Shown: positions 51,086 through 61,358 of the stretch, piece after piece
Position numbering within the stretch: position 1 is the first letter of the stretch
Layout: each line of letters begins with the position of its first letter
Source: Sphingomonadales bacterium
GTDB taxonomy: Bacteria; Pseudomonadota; Alphaproteobacteria; Sphingomonadales; Sphingomonadaceae
Assembly (NCBI GenBank): GCA_025351405.1
Contig: JANXVZ010000006.1
Coordinates: forward strand, 62,001-126,000
Direction: 5' to 3'
Length of the DNA: 64,000 nucleotides
The notes under the pieces: generated by a model
What the model was told of the DNA's origin: nothing
Databases searched by the model: none
Seen by the model: only the letters and a program-made list of their open reading frames with translations
Position numbers and translations under genes: made by a program

Positions 51086-52939
51086 ATGAACGCACCCCTG
51101 GCCACGCCGGTCGTGGCGCTCGTCGGCAATCCCAACGCCGGCAAGACCAGCCTTTTCAACGCACTGACCGGTTCGCGCCAGAAGGTTGGCAACTATCCCG
51201 GCGTTACCGTCGAACGGAAGTCTGGCAAGCTGGCGCTGCCCGATGGCCGCCTCGCCGAGCTGATCGATCTGCCGGGGACTTACAGCCTCAGCCCGCGGTC
51301 GCCGGACGAAGCCGTTACCCGCGACGCTGTGCTGGGGCATTTGCAGGGCGAAAAGCGCCTCGACGCCATTGTCGCCGTGGTCGATGCCACCAACTTGCGC
51401 AACCATCTGCGCTTCGTGCTCGAATTGCGCCGGCTCGGGACGCCGCTTGTGGTCGCGCTCAACATGATCGACCTGGCCGAGCGCGACGGCACGGTCATCG
51501 ACGTGGCACGATTGTCGACGATCCTCAAACTGCCGGTGATACCGACCGTGGCGGTGCGGCGGCGTGGCCTCACCGAATTGGGCGAATCGGTCGCCGCAAC
51601 GCTGCGCGCGCAGACGCCGCTGCTTCCCGAAACGACCGAGTCGGACGTCAAACTGCTGCAACGAGAGGCCCGCGTCATCGCGCAAACGGTGACAACGGCG
51701 CAGGGCGAACACCGGAAATGGTCACAGCGACTCGATGGTATCGCGCTGCATCCGCTGTTCGGTCCGCTGCTGCTCGCCGGGCTGCTGTTCTTCATGTTCC
51801 AGGGGGTCTTTGCCTGGGCACAGGCGCCCATGGAGTGGCTGGCGGCGCTTGTCACCCAAGGCCAGGCGGCGCTGACTAGCAGCATGCCGGCCAATGCGTT
51901 GCGCTCACTGCTGGTCGATGGTGTGCTCGGCGGCGTGGGTGCGGTGGTGGTGTTCCTGCCGCAGATTCTCATCCTGTTCTTCTTCATCCTGCTGCTCGAA
52001 CAATCGGGCTATATGGTGCGTGCCGCCTTCATGATGGACCGGCTAATGGCGCGGGTCGGCCTCAATGGCCGCGCCTTCATCCCGCTGATATCGAGCTTTG
52101 CCTGCGCCATTCCCGGGATCATGGCGGCACGAACCATCGATGCGCCGCGCGACCGGTTGACCACCATCCTGATCGCACCGCTGATGACCTGTTCGGCACG
52201 GCTGCCGGTGTACGCCGTCGTCATCGGTGCCTTCATCCCCAGCCGCTACGTCGGTCCGTTCAACCTGCAGGGCCTGGTGCTGTTCGGGCTTTATGGCGCC
52301 GGCGTCCTCGGCGCGCTCGTCGCGGCCTGGGCCTTGCGCCGTACCGTCACCAAGGGTCCAAGCCCGAGTTTTCTGATGGAAATGCCCAAATACCAGTGGC
52401 CGGCGCCGCGCGATATCGGCATCGGGCTTTACCAGCGCGCCAAGGCGTTCCTGTTCCGCGCCGGTGGCATCATCCTCATCTCCACGGTCGCGCTATGGGC
52501 GCTGGCCACCTGGCCCAAGCCGCCGGCCGACTGGAACCGCCCGGCGCTCGAATACAGTGCCGCCGGTCGTATCGGCGCGGCGCTGGAGCCGATCTTCCGC
52601 CCCATCGGTTTCAACAAGGAGATCGCGCTGGCGCTGGTACCGGGCATGGCGGCGCGTGAAGTCGCGGTCAGCGCGCTTGGCACGGTCTATGCCCTCCAGG
52701 GTACCGACGCCGACCATAGCGATGGCCTTGTTGCCAAGCTGCGGACGAGCTGGACCTTGCCGACGGCGCTGGCCTTTCTCGCGTGGTTCGTCTTTGCGCC
52801 GCAGTGCATCAGCACGCTGGCAGTGACGCGCCGCGAAACCGGCGGCTGGGCCTGGCCGGCGTTCATGTTCGGCTATCTTTTCGCCGCCGCCTATGTCGCG
52901 GCCGGAGTCACCTACTGGACAGCGCGAGCCTTGCTGTAA
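51086..52939 (+). CDS. feoB: ferrous iron transporter B
   Basis: A 617-residue inner-membrane Fe(II) transporter. The N-terminal G domain has the P-loop GNPNAGKTSLFN and DLPGTYSL; NMIDLAERDG is G4. About ten membrane helices follow with the two Gate motifs near VRAAFMMDRLMARVGLNGRAFIPLISSFACAIPGIMAARTI. There is no FeoC. It belongs with feoA behind the Fur-like box. Confidence 0.96.
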   Translation: MNAPLATPVVALVGNPNAGKTSLFNALTGSRQKVGNYPGVTVERKSGKLALPDGRLAELIDLPGTYSLSPRSPDEAVTRDAVLGHLQGEKRLDAIVAVVDATNLRNHLRFVLELRRLGTPLVVALNMIDLAERDGTVIDVARLSTILKLPVIPTVAVRRRGLTELGESVAATLRAQTPLLPETTESDVKLLQREARVIAQTVTTAQGEHRKWSQRLDGIALHPLFGPLLLAGLLFFMFQGVFAWAQAPMEWLAALVTQGQAALTSSMPANALRSLLVDGVLGGVGAVVVFLPQILILFFFILLLEQSGYMVRAAFMMDRLMARVGLNGRAFIPLISSFACAIPGIMAARTIDAPRDRLTTILIAPLMTCSARLPVYAVVIGAFIPSRYVGPFNLQGLVLFGLYGAGVLGALVAAWALRRTVTKGPSPSFLMEMPKYQWPAPRDIGIGLYQRAKAFLFRAGGIILISTVALWALATWPKPPADWNRPALEYSAAGRIGAALEPIFRPIGFNKEIALALVPGMAAREVAVSALGTVYALQGTDADHSDGLVAKLRTSWTLPTALAFLAWFVFAPQCISTLAVTRRETGGWAWPAFMFGYLFAAAYVAAGVTYWTARALL

Positions 52940-52948
52940 CGGCGTCGT

Positions 52949-53608
52949 TTATCGCCCGGCCGGCACCAGCCTGATTTCCGTCCCGGCATTGCGAAGGCCA
53001 TCATCCGAATATGGCGCCGGAACATTGGTATCGCTGATCCACAGCAGTTTGCCGCTGGCATCGGTTATGCGTCCCGAAAGCGTCGGCCGGGCACGATCGC
53101 CCAATTTGCCGGTGTCGTAGCGCATCCGCCACACCAGCGGCACCTGGTTGCCGCGCGGCAGGATGCGGACGCTGGCGATGAGAGCGGCCGCCGTATCGAC
53201 ACGCGCCGTATCACGCAGTTCGACGGTGGCGATTGCGCCCGGGGGAAGCGCCATGCGCGCCATATAGGTCATCGACCCGGTCAGCAGCCCGGGCTTTACG
53301 GTCCCGGGAATGACGATGCAGTCGAGAGGCGCCTCGCGGTCGCTGCGCAGGGCCAGGCGCTCTTCGGTGCCGATACCGCGGCCGCGCAGGTCGATACCAT
53401 TGCCGAGAAATCGAAAACCGTTTTCAGAAGATCGCGGGCTTAGCGGATAGACGAGCCCACGCCACTGCAGCACCGCCCCCGTGTCCCGCATCTCGATTCG
53501 CGCCAGGCTCCCGTCTTCGCAGGCAAAACCCCGCGCCGGCACCACTTCCGTGACAGCGGCCGCCGGGGTTGCCAGCAAAATCAACGCCAAACCGAGCCGT
53601 TTGCGCAT
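52949..53608 (-). CDS. exported MliC-like plus YbaY-like domain protein
   Basis: A 219-residue exported protein (signal peptide LGLALILLATPAAA). Residues about 25-100 resemble the MliC/C-type lysozyme inhibitor fold (FACEDGSLARIEM with its first Cys, LDC with the second). The C-terminal half (GSMTYMARMALPPGAIATVELRD to LLWISDTNVPA) matches the YbaY-like domain that binds the cell envelope. I see no lipobox. GGAG before the Met at 53608 decides the start. The combination is unusual; the roles are inferred. Confidence 0.65.
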   Translation of the reverse strand: MRKRLGLALILLATPAAAVTEVVPARGFACEDGSLARIEMRDTGAVLQWRGLVYPLSPRSSENGFRFLGNGIDLRGRGIGTEERLALRSDREAPLDCIVIPGTVKPGLLTGSMTYMARMALPPGAIATVELRDTARVDTAAALIASVRILPRGNQVPLVWRMRYDTGKLGDRARPTLSGRITDASGKLLWISDTNVPAPYSDDGLRNAGTEIRLVPAGR

Positions 53609-53631
53609 GCGTGTCTCCATTGTCAGGTGCT

Positions 53632-56388
53632 TCAATGTGCGTCGCCCCAGCTTTTGCCCATGCCGATCTCGACCCCCAAGGGGACCGAAAGATCGACCAG
53701 CGGACGATGGGCATTTGCCATGACTTCGGCAATCACCGGCCGCGCCGCCTCGGCTTCGCCGTCGGGCACCTCGAACACCAGTTCATCATGGACCTGGAGC
53801 AGCATGCGCGTGCCGGTCAGCCCGGCGGCGGCCAGTGCAGCGGGCATCTGGACCATGGCGCGCTTGACGATATCGGCGGCGGTGCCCTGCACTCGCGCGT
53901 TGACCGCGGCACGCTCACCGAACTGGCGCTCGCCCTGGTTCTTGGAGAAGATCAGCGGCACGTGGCATTTGCGGCCGAACAATGTGGTGACAAAGCCCTG
54001 TTCCTTCGCTGCTGCAATGGTTTCCGCCATGTAATTGCGAATTCCGGGGAAACGACTGAAATACAGCTCGATGTAGCGCGCTGCCTCGCCGCGATCGATG
54101 CCGAGCCGTTGCGCCAGCCCGAAGGCGGAAATTCCGTAGATGATCGAGAAGTTGATGGTCTTGGCACGGGCGCGGGTGTCACGCGTGACTTCGCCGAAAA
54201 CCTCCTGCGCCGTCAGGGCGTGGACGTCGCCGCCTTCGCCATACACCGCCTTCAACTCGGGCACGTCGGCAATATGGGCAACGAGGCGCAGTTCGATCTG
54301 GTTGTAATCGGCGGCCATCAGGACATTGCCCGGCTCGGCTACAAAGGCATGGCGGATCCGGCGGCCGAGCGCGCTGCGGATCGGGATATTCTGGAGATTG
54401 GGGTCGTTGGAGGACAGTCGCCCTGTCGAAGTCGCCGCCAACGCAAAGCTGGTGTGGACGCGATCCGTCGCCGGGTTGATCTGTGCCTGCAGCGCATCGG
54501 TATAGGTCGATTTCAACTTCGACAACTGGCGCCATTCGAGCACCTTGGCGGCGATTTCGGCGCCGTCTTCCGCCAGTCGTTCAAGTTCGGTGACGTCGGT
54601 GGTCCAGGCGCCGGTCTTGCTGCTTTTCTTGCCCGATTTCAGGCCCATGCGCTCGAAAAGCACTTCGCCGAGTTGCTTGGGGCTGCCGATGGTGAACGGC
54701 CCGCCGGCGAGACCGTGGATTTCACCCTCCAATCGCGCAATCTCGATCTCGTAAGCCGCGGAAAGACCAGCAAGCTCGGCGCGATCGACGTGGATTCCGG
54801 CGATCTCCATGGCGGCAACCACCGGCACCAATGGCCGATCGACGTTTTCATAGATCCGCGTTGCTTGCTCGCGCCACAGGCGATTGCGGAATTTCGCGTG
54901 CAGTCGCAGCGTCACATCGGCGTCTTCGGCGGCATAGTCGGTGGCCTTGCGCAGTTCGACCTGGGCAAAATCCCATTTGCCCTTGGCGCCGCCGGTGACG
55001 TCCTTGAAGGCAATCGGGGTGTGCCCGAGGTGTCGGGTCGAAAGGTCGTCCATACCGTGGTTCCAGCGCCCGGCATCGAGCGCGTAGCTTAGCAGCATGG
55101 TGTCATCGAAAGGTGCCAGCAGCGGCGCGCCGTGCTGGCGCAGCACGATCATGTCGTATTTGAGGTTCTGGCCGATCTTGAGGACAGCCTGATCGGCGAG
55201 CAGCGGGTTGAGGGTATCGATGACGCTGGCGAGTTCGAGTTGGTCGACACGCTCCGCGAGCAGCCCTTCGCCCGACCGATGGCCGACGGGGATATAGCAT
55301 GCCTGTCCCGCAGCAATCGCAAGGCTGACCCCCACTAGACGCGCGCGCACCGCATCGAGGCTGTCGGTTTCGGTATCGATGGCGACGATGCCGCACCGTG
55401 TTGCCTGCGCCACCCACCACGCAAGGCGCTCCAGCGTCGTTACCGTTTCATAGTCGCCATGGACAAATGGCACCGCTTCGGCATCGGTCGCCGCCACCGG
55501 CATGGCGTGCGCTGCCTCGGCTTCGCGACCCAGCTTGGCGAGCAGTGCCCGAAAGCCGTGCTTGGCGAGGAACTTTGCAAGCGGTTCGTGCGGCGGATGG
55601 CGCAGGGTCAGGCTCTCCAGCGGCTCGGCCAGCGGCAAGTCATCCTTCAGGCGCACCAGCTCGCGGCTCAGGCGCGCGTCATCGGTGGCCGCCGCGATGG
55701 AGTCGCGCAATTTCGGTCGCTTTACGGCGTCAAGATTGACAAGCAGACCCTCGACGGTGCCGAACTGCTGGATCAACTCGGCGGCTGTCTTGGGCCCGAT
55801 GCCGCGTACGCCGGGGATGTTGTCGGCAGTATCGCCCATCAGCGCGAGGACCTCGCCGACCAGTTCGGGCGGCACGCCGAACTTGTCGATGACTTCAGCG
55901 CGGCCGATACGCTGGTTCTTCATCGTATCCAGCAGGTCGATACCGGGCTGGATCAACTGCATCAGGTCCTTGTCGGAACTGACGATGGTGACGTTGTAAC
56001 CCGCTGCCTTGGCCGCCAGCGCATAGCTGGCGATGATATCATCGGCCTCATAGCCGTCCTCCTCGATGCAAGGCACCGAAAAGGCCCGAACAGCGTCGCG
56101 TATCAAGGGGAATTGCGGCACCAGGTCTTCGGGCGGCGGCGGCCGGTGCGCCTTGTAATGCTCGTACATGTCGTTGCGAAAGGTGTGGCTGCCGGCGTCG
56201 AGAATGACGGCGAGATGCGTCGGCGCCTCGGCATTCGCAAGCTCGGTGATCAGCTTCCACAGCATCGCCGTGAACCCGTAAACCGCACCGACGGGGGTGC
56301 CGTGCGGGTCGGTCAGCGGCGGCAGACGGTGATAAGCGCGGAAGATGTAGCCCGAGCCGTCGACGAGGTAGAGATGCTGCTTGCTCAT
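53632..56388 (-). CDS. polA: DNA polymerase I
   Basis: A 918-residue repair and Okazaki-fragment polymerase. The 5'-3' exonuclease domain (to about 290) starts LYLVDGSGYIFRAYH; the 3'-5' exonuclease domain has an intact VAIDTETDSLD; the polymerase domain has AADYNQIELR (motif A) and VHDELVFEV (motif C). All three domains seem complete. It is immediately upstream of the exported MliC-like gene, 23 nt away. Confidence 0.97.
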   Translation of the reverse strand: MSKQHLYLVDGSGYIFRAYHRLPPLTDPHGTPVGAVYGFTAMLWKLITELANAEAPTHLAVILDAGSHTFRNDMYEHYKAHRPPPPEDLVPQFPLIRDAVRAFSVPCIEEDGYEADDIIASYALAAKAAGYNVTIVSSDKDLMQLIQPGIDLLDTMKNQRIGRAEVIDKFGVPPELVGEVLALMGDTADNIPGVRGIGPKTAAELIQQFGTVEGLLVNLDAVKRPKLRDSIAAATDDARLSRELVRLKDDLPLAEPLESLTLRHPPHEPLAKFLAKHGFRALLAKLGREAEAAHAMPVAATDAEAVPFVHGDYETVTTLERLAWWVAQATRCGIVAIDTETDSLDAVRARLVGVSLAIAAGQACYIPVGHRSGEGLLAERVDQLELASVIDTLNPLLADQAVLKIGQNLKYDMIVLRQHGAPLLAPFDDTMLLSYALDAGRWNHGMDDLSTRHLGHTPIAFKDVTGGAKGKWDFAQVELRKATDYAAEDADVTLRLHAKFRNRLWREQATRIYENVDRPLVPVVAAMEIAGIHVDRAELAGLSAAYEIEIARLEGEIHGLAGGPFTIGSPKQLGEVLFERMGLKSGKKSSKTGAWTTDVTELERLAEDGAEIAAKVLEWRQLSKLKSTYTDALQAQINPATDRVHTSFALAATSTGRLSSNDPNLQNIPIRSALGRRIRHAFVAEPGNVLMAADYNQIELRLVAHIADVPELKAVYGEGGDVHALTAQEVFGEVTRDTRARAKTINFSIIYGISAFGLAQRLGIDRGEAARYIELYFSRFPGIRNYMAETIAAAKEQGFVTTLFGRKCHVPLIFSKNQGERQFGERAAVNARVQGTAADIVKRAMVQMPAALAAAGLTGTRMLLQVHDELVFEVPDGEAEAARPVIAEVMANAHRPLVDLSVPLGVEIGMGKSWGDAH

Positions 56389-56540
56389 GTCCTTGCGGGT
56401 CTAGCAGGCGACAGCAGCGTGCGCGAGTGGCCATGGCGGCGACCGGCGCTACCCACTTGCGGCAGTGCACAACGGCAGTGGATTTGTGCGCTGGCCTCTG
56501 GCATCTTGCGGGCAATAGCGACCAACAAGGATCCGGCTCG

Positions 56541-56804
56541 ATGAAGCGCATTTTGTCTGCTGCCGTAATGATTGCGATGCTTTCGACCGCAGCGATTGCC
56601 GAAACCGCGACACCAGAGGCGGTGCCGCCGGTTGCGGCGCCCAAAAAGACCAGCAATCTCGACAAGGTGCGCTGCCGCATGGAAGCGCCGATCGGCTCGA
56701 TCATTCCCAAGCGCGTCTGCACCACCCAGCGCGCCGAACAGGTTCAGCGCACTCAGGTCGAACAGTTCATGGACCGGCCGACACCGCAGAACGGCAACAA
56801 TTGA
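56541..56804 (+). CDS. small secreted protein with two cysteines
   Basis: An 87-residue protein with a signal peptide ([17 protein letters not shown]). A Pro/Ala spacer is followed by [22 protein letters not shown], a pattern seen in many small sphingomonad proteins, with a probable disulfide between the two cysteines. The function is unknown. Its stop overlaps the leuD start. Confidence 0.7.
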   Translation: MKRILSAAVMIAMLSTAAIAETATPEAVPPVAAPKKTSNLDKVRCRMEAPIGSIIPKRVCTTQRAEQVQRTQVEQFMDRPTPQNGNN

Positions 56805-57403
56805 TCCCGTTCACCACATTGACCGGAACGGGGATTCCGTTCGGGGTCGAAAATGTCGATACTGATGTCATCATACCGGCGGTGTTCCTCAAGACCATCG
56901 CCCGGTCGGGGCTCGGCCAGCACGCCTTCAAGACGTTGCGTGCCGACCCCGACAACCTGTTCGACAATGCCCGCAACCGGCACGCGCCCATCCTCATCGC
57001 CGGCGATAATTTCGGCTGCGGCTCGAGCCGGGAGCATGCGCCCTGGGCGCTCGCCGACATGGGTATCAGGGTCGTCATCGCGCCGGGCTTTGCCGACATC
57101 TTCGCCGGCAATGCCTTCAAGAATGGCATATTGCTGGTAGTGCTGCCGCAGGAACAGATCGACCGGCTGATGCAGGTCGCCGCCACCGACCCGGTCACCG
57201 TGGATCTGGAAAACCAGGTGGTGACAACGTCGTACCAGGACCGCTTCGGTTTCCAGATCGATCCGTTCCGCAAGCATTGCCTCGTCAACGGCCTTGATGA
57301 AATCGGGCTGACGGTTGCGATGGATGCGGCAATCGCTGCCTATGAAACCCGCATCGCCGGGGACCGGCCCTGGGTTGGCGGCGCTGCCCATCGCGCGGCC
57401 TGA
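56801..57403 (+). CDS. leuD: 3-isopropylmalate dehydratase small subunit
   Basis: A 200-residue LeuD; with LeuC it isomerises 2- to 3-isopropylmalate. [16 protein letters not shown] and [20 protein letters not shown] are diagnostic. The TTG start overlaps the small secreted gene's stop. LeuC, its obligate partner, is not in the window, though leuB follows at 81 nt. Confidence 0.94.
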   Translation: MIPFTTLTGTGIPFGVENVDTDVIIPAVFLKTIARSGLGQHAFKTLRADPDNLFDNARNRHAPILIAGDNFGCGSSREHAPWALADMGIRVVIAPGFADIFAGNAFKNGILLVVLPQEQIDRLMQVAATDPVTVDLENQVVTTSYQDRFGFQIDPFRKHCLVNGLDEIGLTVAMDAAIAAYETRIAGDRPWVGGAAHRAA

Positions 57404-57484
57404 AACGGGTCATTCGCACGCCGAACTTGTTTCGGCATCTTTCGTCGTGCAAGCCGGGCATGACGCACGAAAGACTCCCATCGC

Positions 57485-58552
57485 ATGACCAAGACACTTC
57501 TCCTCCTTCCAGGCGACGGCATCGGCCCCGAAGTCACCGCCGTCGCGCGCCGCGTGGCGGGGCGTCTGATCTCGCAGGGTCTTGCACTCGACATCAGCGA
57601 AGCGCGCTTCGGCGGCGCGGCGATCGATGTGGACGGCGTCCCGTTGACCGCCGAGACCCTGGCGCAAGCCAAGGCTTCGGATGCGGTGTTGATGGGCGCT
57701 GTCGGCGGTCCGCAATGGGCCGGGCAACCCTATGACAAACGCCCCGAAGCCGGGCTGCTGGCGCTGAGAGCCGGCATGAACGTCTATGCCAACCTGCGCC
57801 CGGCGCGCTGCTTTTCAGCGCTGGCCGATGCATCCAGCCTGAAGCGGATCTATGTCGACGGGCTCGACATCTTGTTCGTCCGTGAACTGACCGGCGGTGT
57901 CTATTTCGGCGAGCCGCGCGGAGTCGAGACTCTTGCCGATGGCCAGCGGCGCGGCGTCAACACCCATGTTTACACCTCATCCGAAATCCAGCGCGTCGCC
58001 CGCGTCGCCTTCGACCTGGCGCGGCGCCGCAAGTCGGAAGTCGTCTCCGCTGAAAAATCCAACGTCATGGAGGCGGGGCTGTTGTGGCGTGAGGAGGTGC
58101 AGGCGCTCCGCGACGCCGAATACCAGGACATCAAGCTCAGCCACATGCTTGCCGACAACATGGCGATGCAATTGGTCAAACAACCCAAGCAGTTCGACGT
58201 TATCCTCACCGACAACCTGTTCGGCGACATGCTGTCCGATGAAGCCGCCATGCTCACGGGCTCGCTGGGCATGTTGCCGTCCGCTGCCATCGGTGATCCG
58301 GGCGCTCCGGGGCTTTACGAACCCATTCATGGCTCTGCCCCCGATATCGCCGGGCGCGGCGTGGCGAATCCTTGCGCTGCAATCCTCAGCCTTGCCATGG
58401 GCCTGCGTTACAGCCTTGGTGCACCCGATCTGGCGGCAAGAGTGGAAGCGGCTGTCGAAGCTGCGCTCGATGCGGGTGCGCGCACGTCGGACCTTGGCGG
58501 CGCGTTGACCACGGCGGCAATGGGCGACGCGGTCCTGGCGCATCTGGGCTGA
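57485..58552 (+). CDS. leuB: 3-isopropylmalate dehydrogenase
   Basis: A 355-residue NAD-dependent LeuB of leucine synthesis. [13 protein letters not shown], the substrate-binding [12 protein letters not shown], and [25 protein letters not shown] are family marks; [14 protein letters not shown] closes the NAD site. The DUF502 gene follows at 4 nt. Confidence 0.97.
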   Translation: MTKTLLLLPGDGIGPEVTAVARRVAGRLISQGLALDISEARFGGAAIDVDGVPLTAETLAQAKASDAVLMGAVGGPQWAGQPYDKRPEAGLLALRAGMNVYANLRPARCFSALADASSLKRIYVDGLDILFVRELTGGVYFGEPRGVETLADGQRRGVNTHVYTSSEIQRVARVAFDLARRRKSEVVSAEKSNVMEAGLLWREEVQALRDAEYQDIKLSHMLADNMAMQLVKQPKQFDVILTDNLFGDMLSDEAAMLTGSLGMLPSAAIGDPGAPGLYEPIHGSAPDIAGRGVANPCAAILSLAMGLRYSLGAPDLAARVEAAVEAALDAGARTSDLGGALTTAAMGDAVLAHLG

Positions 58553-58556
58553 AACG

Positions 58557-59216
58557 GTGAAGACCGGCCTGTTGCGGCGCACGCTGGGGCCATTCCTGAC
58601 CGGAATGGTGTTCCTGGCACCGGTGATCCTGACGATCGTTCTGCTGCAGTGGGTCGGTGGCTATATCCGCGCTGCGCTCGGCCCCGACTCGCTTATCGGC
58701 AGCGGCTTGTCGCGCGGCGGCCAATTGATTGTCGGCATGAGCGCGCCGGTGCTTGCGTTCTGGGCGGGGTTGGCGCTCGTCATTGTCGCCATCTGGGGGC
58801 TGGGATTGTTCGTCCAGGTTCGCGCCCGCGCGGAATTGCAGGGCGGTTTCGATCGGTTGCTGGGGCGCGTACCCTTGCTGGGGGCGGTGTATCGGCCGCT
58901 GGCGCAGGTTGTCCGCATGGTCGGTGGCAAGCCCGGCGACGAATTGCAGGGCATGGCGGTCGTGGCGGTCAACTTCGGCGATGCAACGCAGGTGCTGGCG
59001 CTGCTCGCCAGCCCCCGCATTTTCGATCTCGGGCAGGGGCCGCGCCAGCTGGTGCTGATGCCGACAGCGCCTGTGCCGGTCGGCGGCGCCCTGATCTTCG
59101 TGGCAGTCGACCGGGTGACGCGCGTTCCCGATCTGCGCGTTGAAGATCTTGCAAAATTCTACGTTTCGATGGGCACGCTGGCGCCAGCGGGGCTTTCGCC
59201 AGGGTCGGCCCGATGA
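58557..59216 (+). CDS. DUF502 membrane protein
   Basis: A 219-residue membrane protein of the DUF502 family with two N-terminal helices (FLTGMVFLAPVILTIVLLQW and a second near residue 75) and a soluble domain. GRVPLLGAVYRPLAQVV and MPTAPVPVGGALIFV are characteristic. It starts with GTG 4 nt after leuB and overlaps the symporter gene by 4 nt. The function is unknown. Confidence 0.9.
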   Translation: MKTGLLRRTLGPFLTGMVFLAPVILTIVLLQWVGGYIRAALGPDSLIGSGLSRGGQLIVGMSAPVLAFWAGLALVIVAIWGLGLFVQVRARAELQGGFDRLLGRVPLLGAVYRPLAQVVRMVGGKPGDELQGMAVVAVNFGDATQVLALLASPRIFDLGQGPRQLVLMPTAPVPVGGALIFVAVDRVTRVPDLRVEDLAKFYVSMGTLAPAGLSPGSAR

Positions 59217-60448
59217 ACGGCAGCCTGGCGCGCACGCTATGGGTTCTCGCGGGGCTGGTCGCCGGGCTGGCGCTGGGGGCGTTGCTCGGCAACAGCTCCA
59301 GCGGCCTGTTGTTGCAGTCGATCGCCGAGCCGGTCGGCGGCATATGGCTCGACGCGCTGAAGATGACCGTGGTGCCGCTGGTGTTCGCCATGTTGTTTAC
59401 CGGCATCACCGAGGCGGCGGAGTCGGCGGCATCGGGCGGCCTCGCGGCACGCGCCCTGGCGTGGTTCGCGGCCCTGCTGCTTGGCTCGGCGCTATTCTCG
59501 GTGCTGGTGGTGCCGCTATTGCTGGATGTGTGGCCCGTCGCCAGCGGCGAGGCGGCCGCGTTGCTCGCCAGCGGCAAGAACGCCGCCGCCATCCCCGCCG
59601 CACCGCCATTTTCCGAATGGCTGCGCAGTTTCGTGCCGACCAACCCCGTCGGTGCGGCAGCCACTGGGGCGATGGTGCCGCTGGTGGTGTTCGCGCTGGT
59701 TTTCGGACTCGCGGCAACACGATTGCCCGATAGTCCGCGCGCTGCGCTCACCGGGCTTTTCGACGCCATCGTCCAGGCCATGCTGGTCATCATCGACTGG
59801 GTGCTCTGGGCGGCGCCTGCCGGGGTCTTCGGGCTGGCGGTCGGCGTCGGGGCGACGCTCGGCGGCGGCGCCTTTGGCTTGCTGGGCCATTATATCGCGT
59901 TGGTGGTGACCGTGCAGGCGCTGCTTATAATGCTGGTTTACCCTTTTGCGGTCGTTGTGGGTCGCGTGCGACTCGGCGGCTTCATCCGGGCGTTGGCGCC
60001 CGTGCAACTGGTGGCGATCAGCACGCAGTCATCGATAGCCTGCCTGCCGACGATGGTTGAAGCCGCGACCAGCCTTGGCGTCGCCGATGCACCGCGGCGG
60101 CTGGTGCTGCCACTGGCGGTATCGCTGTTCAAGATTACCAGCCCCTGCGCCAACCTTGCGGTCATCCTGTACCTGGCGTCTGTGCACGGTGTCGCGCTCG
60201 GGCTGCCGCAACTTGCCGCCGGTATTGCGGTGGCGCTGGCGGTGGCGGTTGCCAGCGCGGGTCTCCCCGGCGGCACGTCCTTCTTCCTCGCCTGTGTGCC
60301 GATCGCGGCGGCGATGGGCGTGCCCACGCAATTGTTGCCGCTGTTGCTGGCGGTCGAAGTGGTGCCCGACATTTTTCGCACCATCGGCAACGTCACGGCC
60401 GATGTCGCGGTAACCGCCGCGATCGGACGCGGGTTTTCAGACACGTAG
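59213..60448 (+). CDS. dicarboxylate/amino acid:cation symporter
   Basis: A 411-residue member of the DAACS family (GltP/DctA-like) that takes up C4-dicarboxylates or glutamate with Na+ or H+. STQSSIACLPTMVEAA is the serine-rich HP1 loop, KITSPCANLAVIL part of the conserved helix 7 region and GLPGGTSFFLACVPIAAAMG the HP2 loop. The specificity cannot be told. Confidence 0.92.
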   Translation: MNGSLARTLWVLAGLVAGLALGALLGNSSSGLLLQSIAEPVGGIWLDALKMTVVPLVFAMLFTGITEAAESAASGGLAARALAWFAALLLGSALFSVLVVPLLLDVWPVASGEAAALLASGKNAAAIPAAPPFSEWLRSFVPTNPVGAAATGAMVPLVVFALVFGLAATRLPDSPRAALTGLFDAIVQAMLVIIDWVLWAAPAGVFGLAVGVGATLGGGAFGLLGHYIALVVTVQALLIMLVYPFAVVVGRVRLGGFIRALAPVQLVAISTQSSIACLPTMVEAATSLGVADAPRRLVLPLAVSLFKITSPCANLAVILYLASVHGVALGLPQLAAGIAVALAVAVASAGLPGGTSFFLACVPIAAAMGVPTQLLPLLLAVEVVPDIFRTIGNVTADVAVTAAIGRGFSDT

Positions 60449-60449
60449 A

Positions 60450-60484
60450 GGCCTCCGGCATCCCGGATCGGGACACCGAAGGCC
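60450..60484. terminator. bidirectional hairpin between the symporter and DUF4398 genes
   Basis: GGCCTCCGG and CCGAAGGCC frame an inner TCCCG/CGGGA stem, giving a long imperfect hairpin between two convergent genes. No strong T-run flanks it. Confidence 0.45.
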
Positions 60485-60504
60485 ATTACAGTATTGCCCG
60501 TATT

Positions 60505-61170
60505 TTACTGGGGCGTACCCGCCTGCTGCTGGGTGGTCAGCGTCGTTGTCGTCTTTTCGGTGGCCATGGCAGCCGGTTTGCGAACGATGCGATGGGTAGT
60601 GCGGTGTGGCGTGGTGCGGACGGTGGTGCGGGTCGTGGCCGGGCGCACGACTTCCTTTTCCACTGTTGCCACGGTGGTCGTCACCGGGGCCGGCTGCGGT
60701 GCGTTGCGCAGGGCGTTGGCTTCGGCAGCTGCTGCCGCAGCGGACTGTTCGGCCGAATTGGCACGGGCGTTGGCGTCAGCAGCCTGGGCCTGGGCATCGG
60801 CAGCGGTGGCCTGCGCGCTGTCACGCTGGTCGCGGGCAGTGTTGACCGCCATGGCCTTGCGCTTGTCGGCAGTCGTAATCGCCATGTCAGCCAGTTCCGA
60901 TGCGTGCTTGGCATCGGCGATCGCGGTTTCCTTCTTGCTGTTGGCAAGGTTGGCTTCGGCTGACGACAGCGCAGCATGGGCGCGCGCCTGCATTTCAGCG
61001 GCCTCGCCGGTGGCGCCGATCTTGTCAGCGGCCTCGATCTTGCCACGGGCTTCGGCAATGGCGGCGCGGGCGCGCTCGGCCTGGCCGGCATATGCCGCGA
61101 CGGGGAACGCGGAAAACGCCAGCAAAGTCGATACGGCGGCTGCACGGGTAAGCAGGTTGATGCGCTTCAT
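60505..61170 (-). CDS. DUF4398-like exported helical protein
   Basis: A 221-residue exported protein (signal peptide RAAAVSTLLAFSAFPVAAYA). RARAAIAEARGKIEAADKIGA and the long Ala/Asn/Gln-rich coiled-coil stretch (about 60-160) fit DUF4398-type proteins. The C-terminal part is Thr/Arg-rich and disordered. The function is unknown. I start it at the Met at 61170 because it begins the signal peptide. Confidence 0.72.
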   Translation of the reverse strand: MKRINLLTRAAAVSTLLAFSAFPVAAYAGQAERARAAIAEARGKIEAADKIGATGEAAEMQARAHAALSSAEANLANSKKETAIADAKHASELADMAITTADKRKAMAVNTARDQRDSAQATAADAQAQAADANARANSAEQSAAAAAAEANALRNAPQPAPVTTTVATVEKEVVRPATTRTTVRTTPHRTTHRIVRKPAAMATEKTTTTLTTQQQAGTPQ

Positions 61171-61358
61171 GGTAAACACCCTTGTAAGGTCTGGTGCCGT
61201 CACAACGGCCCGGTGCGCGACAAGGTTCCGAAACGGCCTTGCCCGGCAAACGGTCGTCGCAATGCGCGCAGCGCAGCACGGCTGAATCGCCTTCCGCCCG
61301 TCGTGCCCGTTGGACTCTCTGCCGCAATAGGCTAACAGCCCGCCTTCAGGAGAGACCC

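Noticed and set aside
53569-55092. 507-codon plus-strand frame over polA
   Set aside because: Antisense to DNA polymerase I; no recognisable domains.
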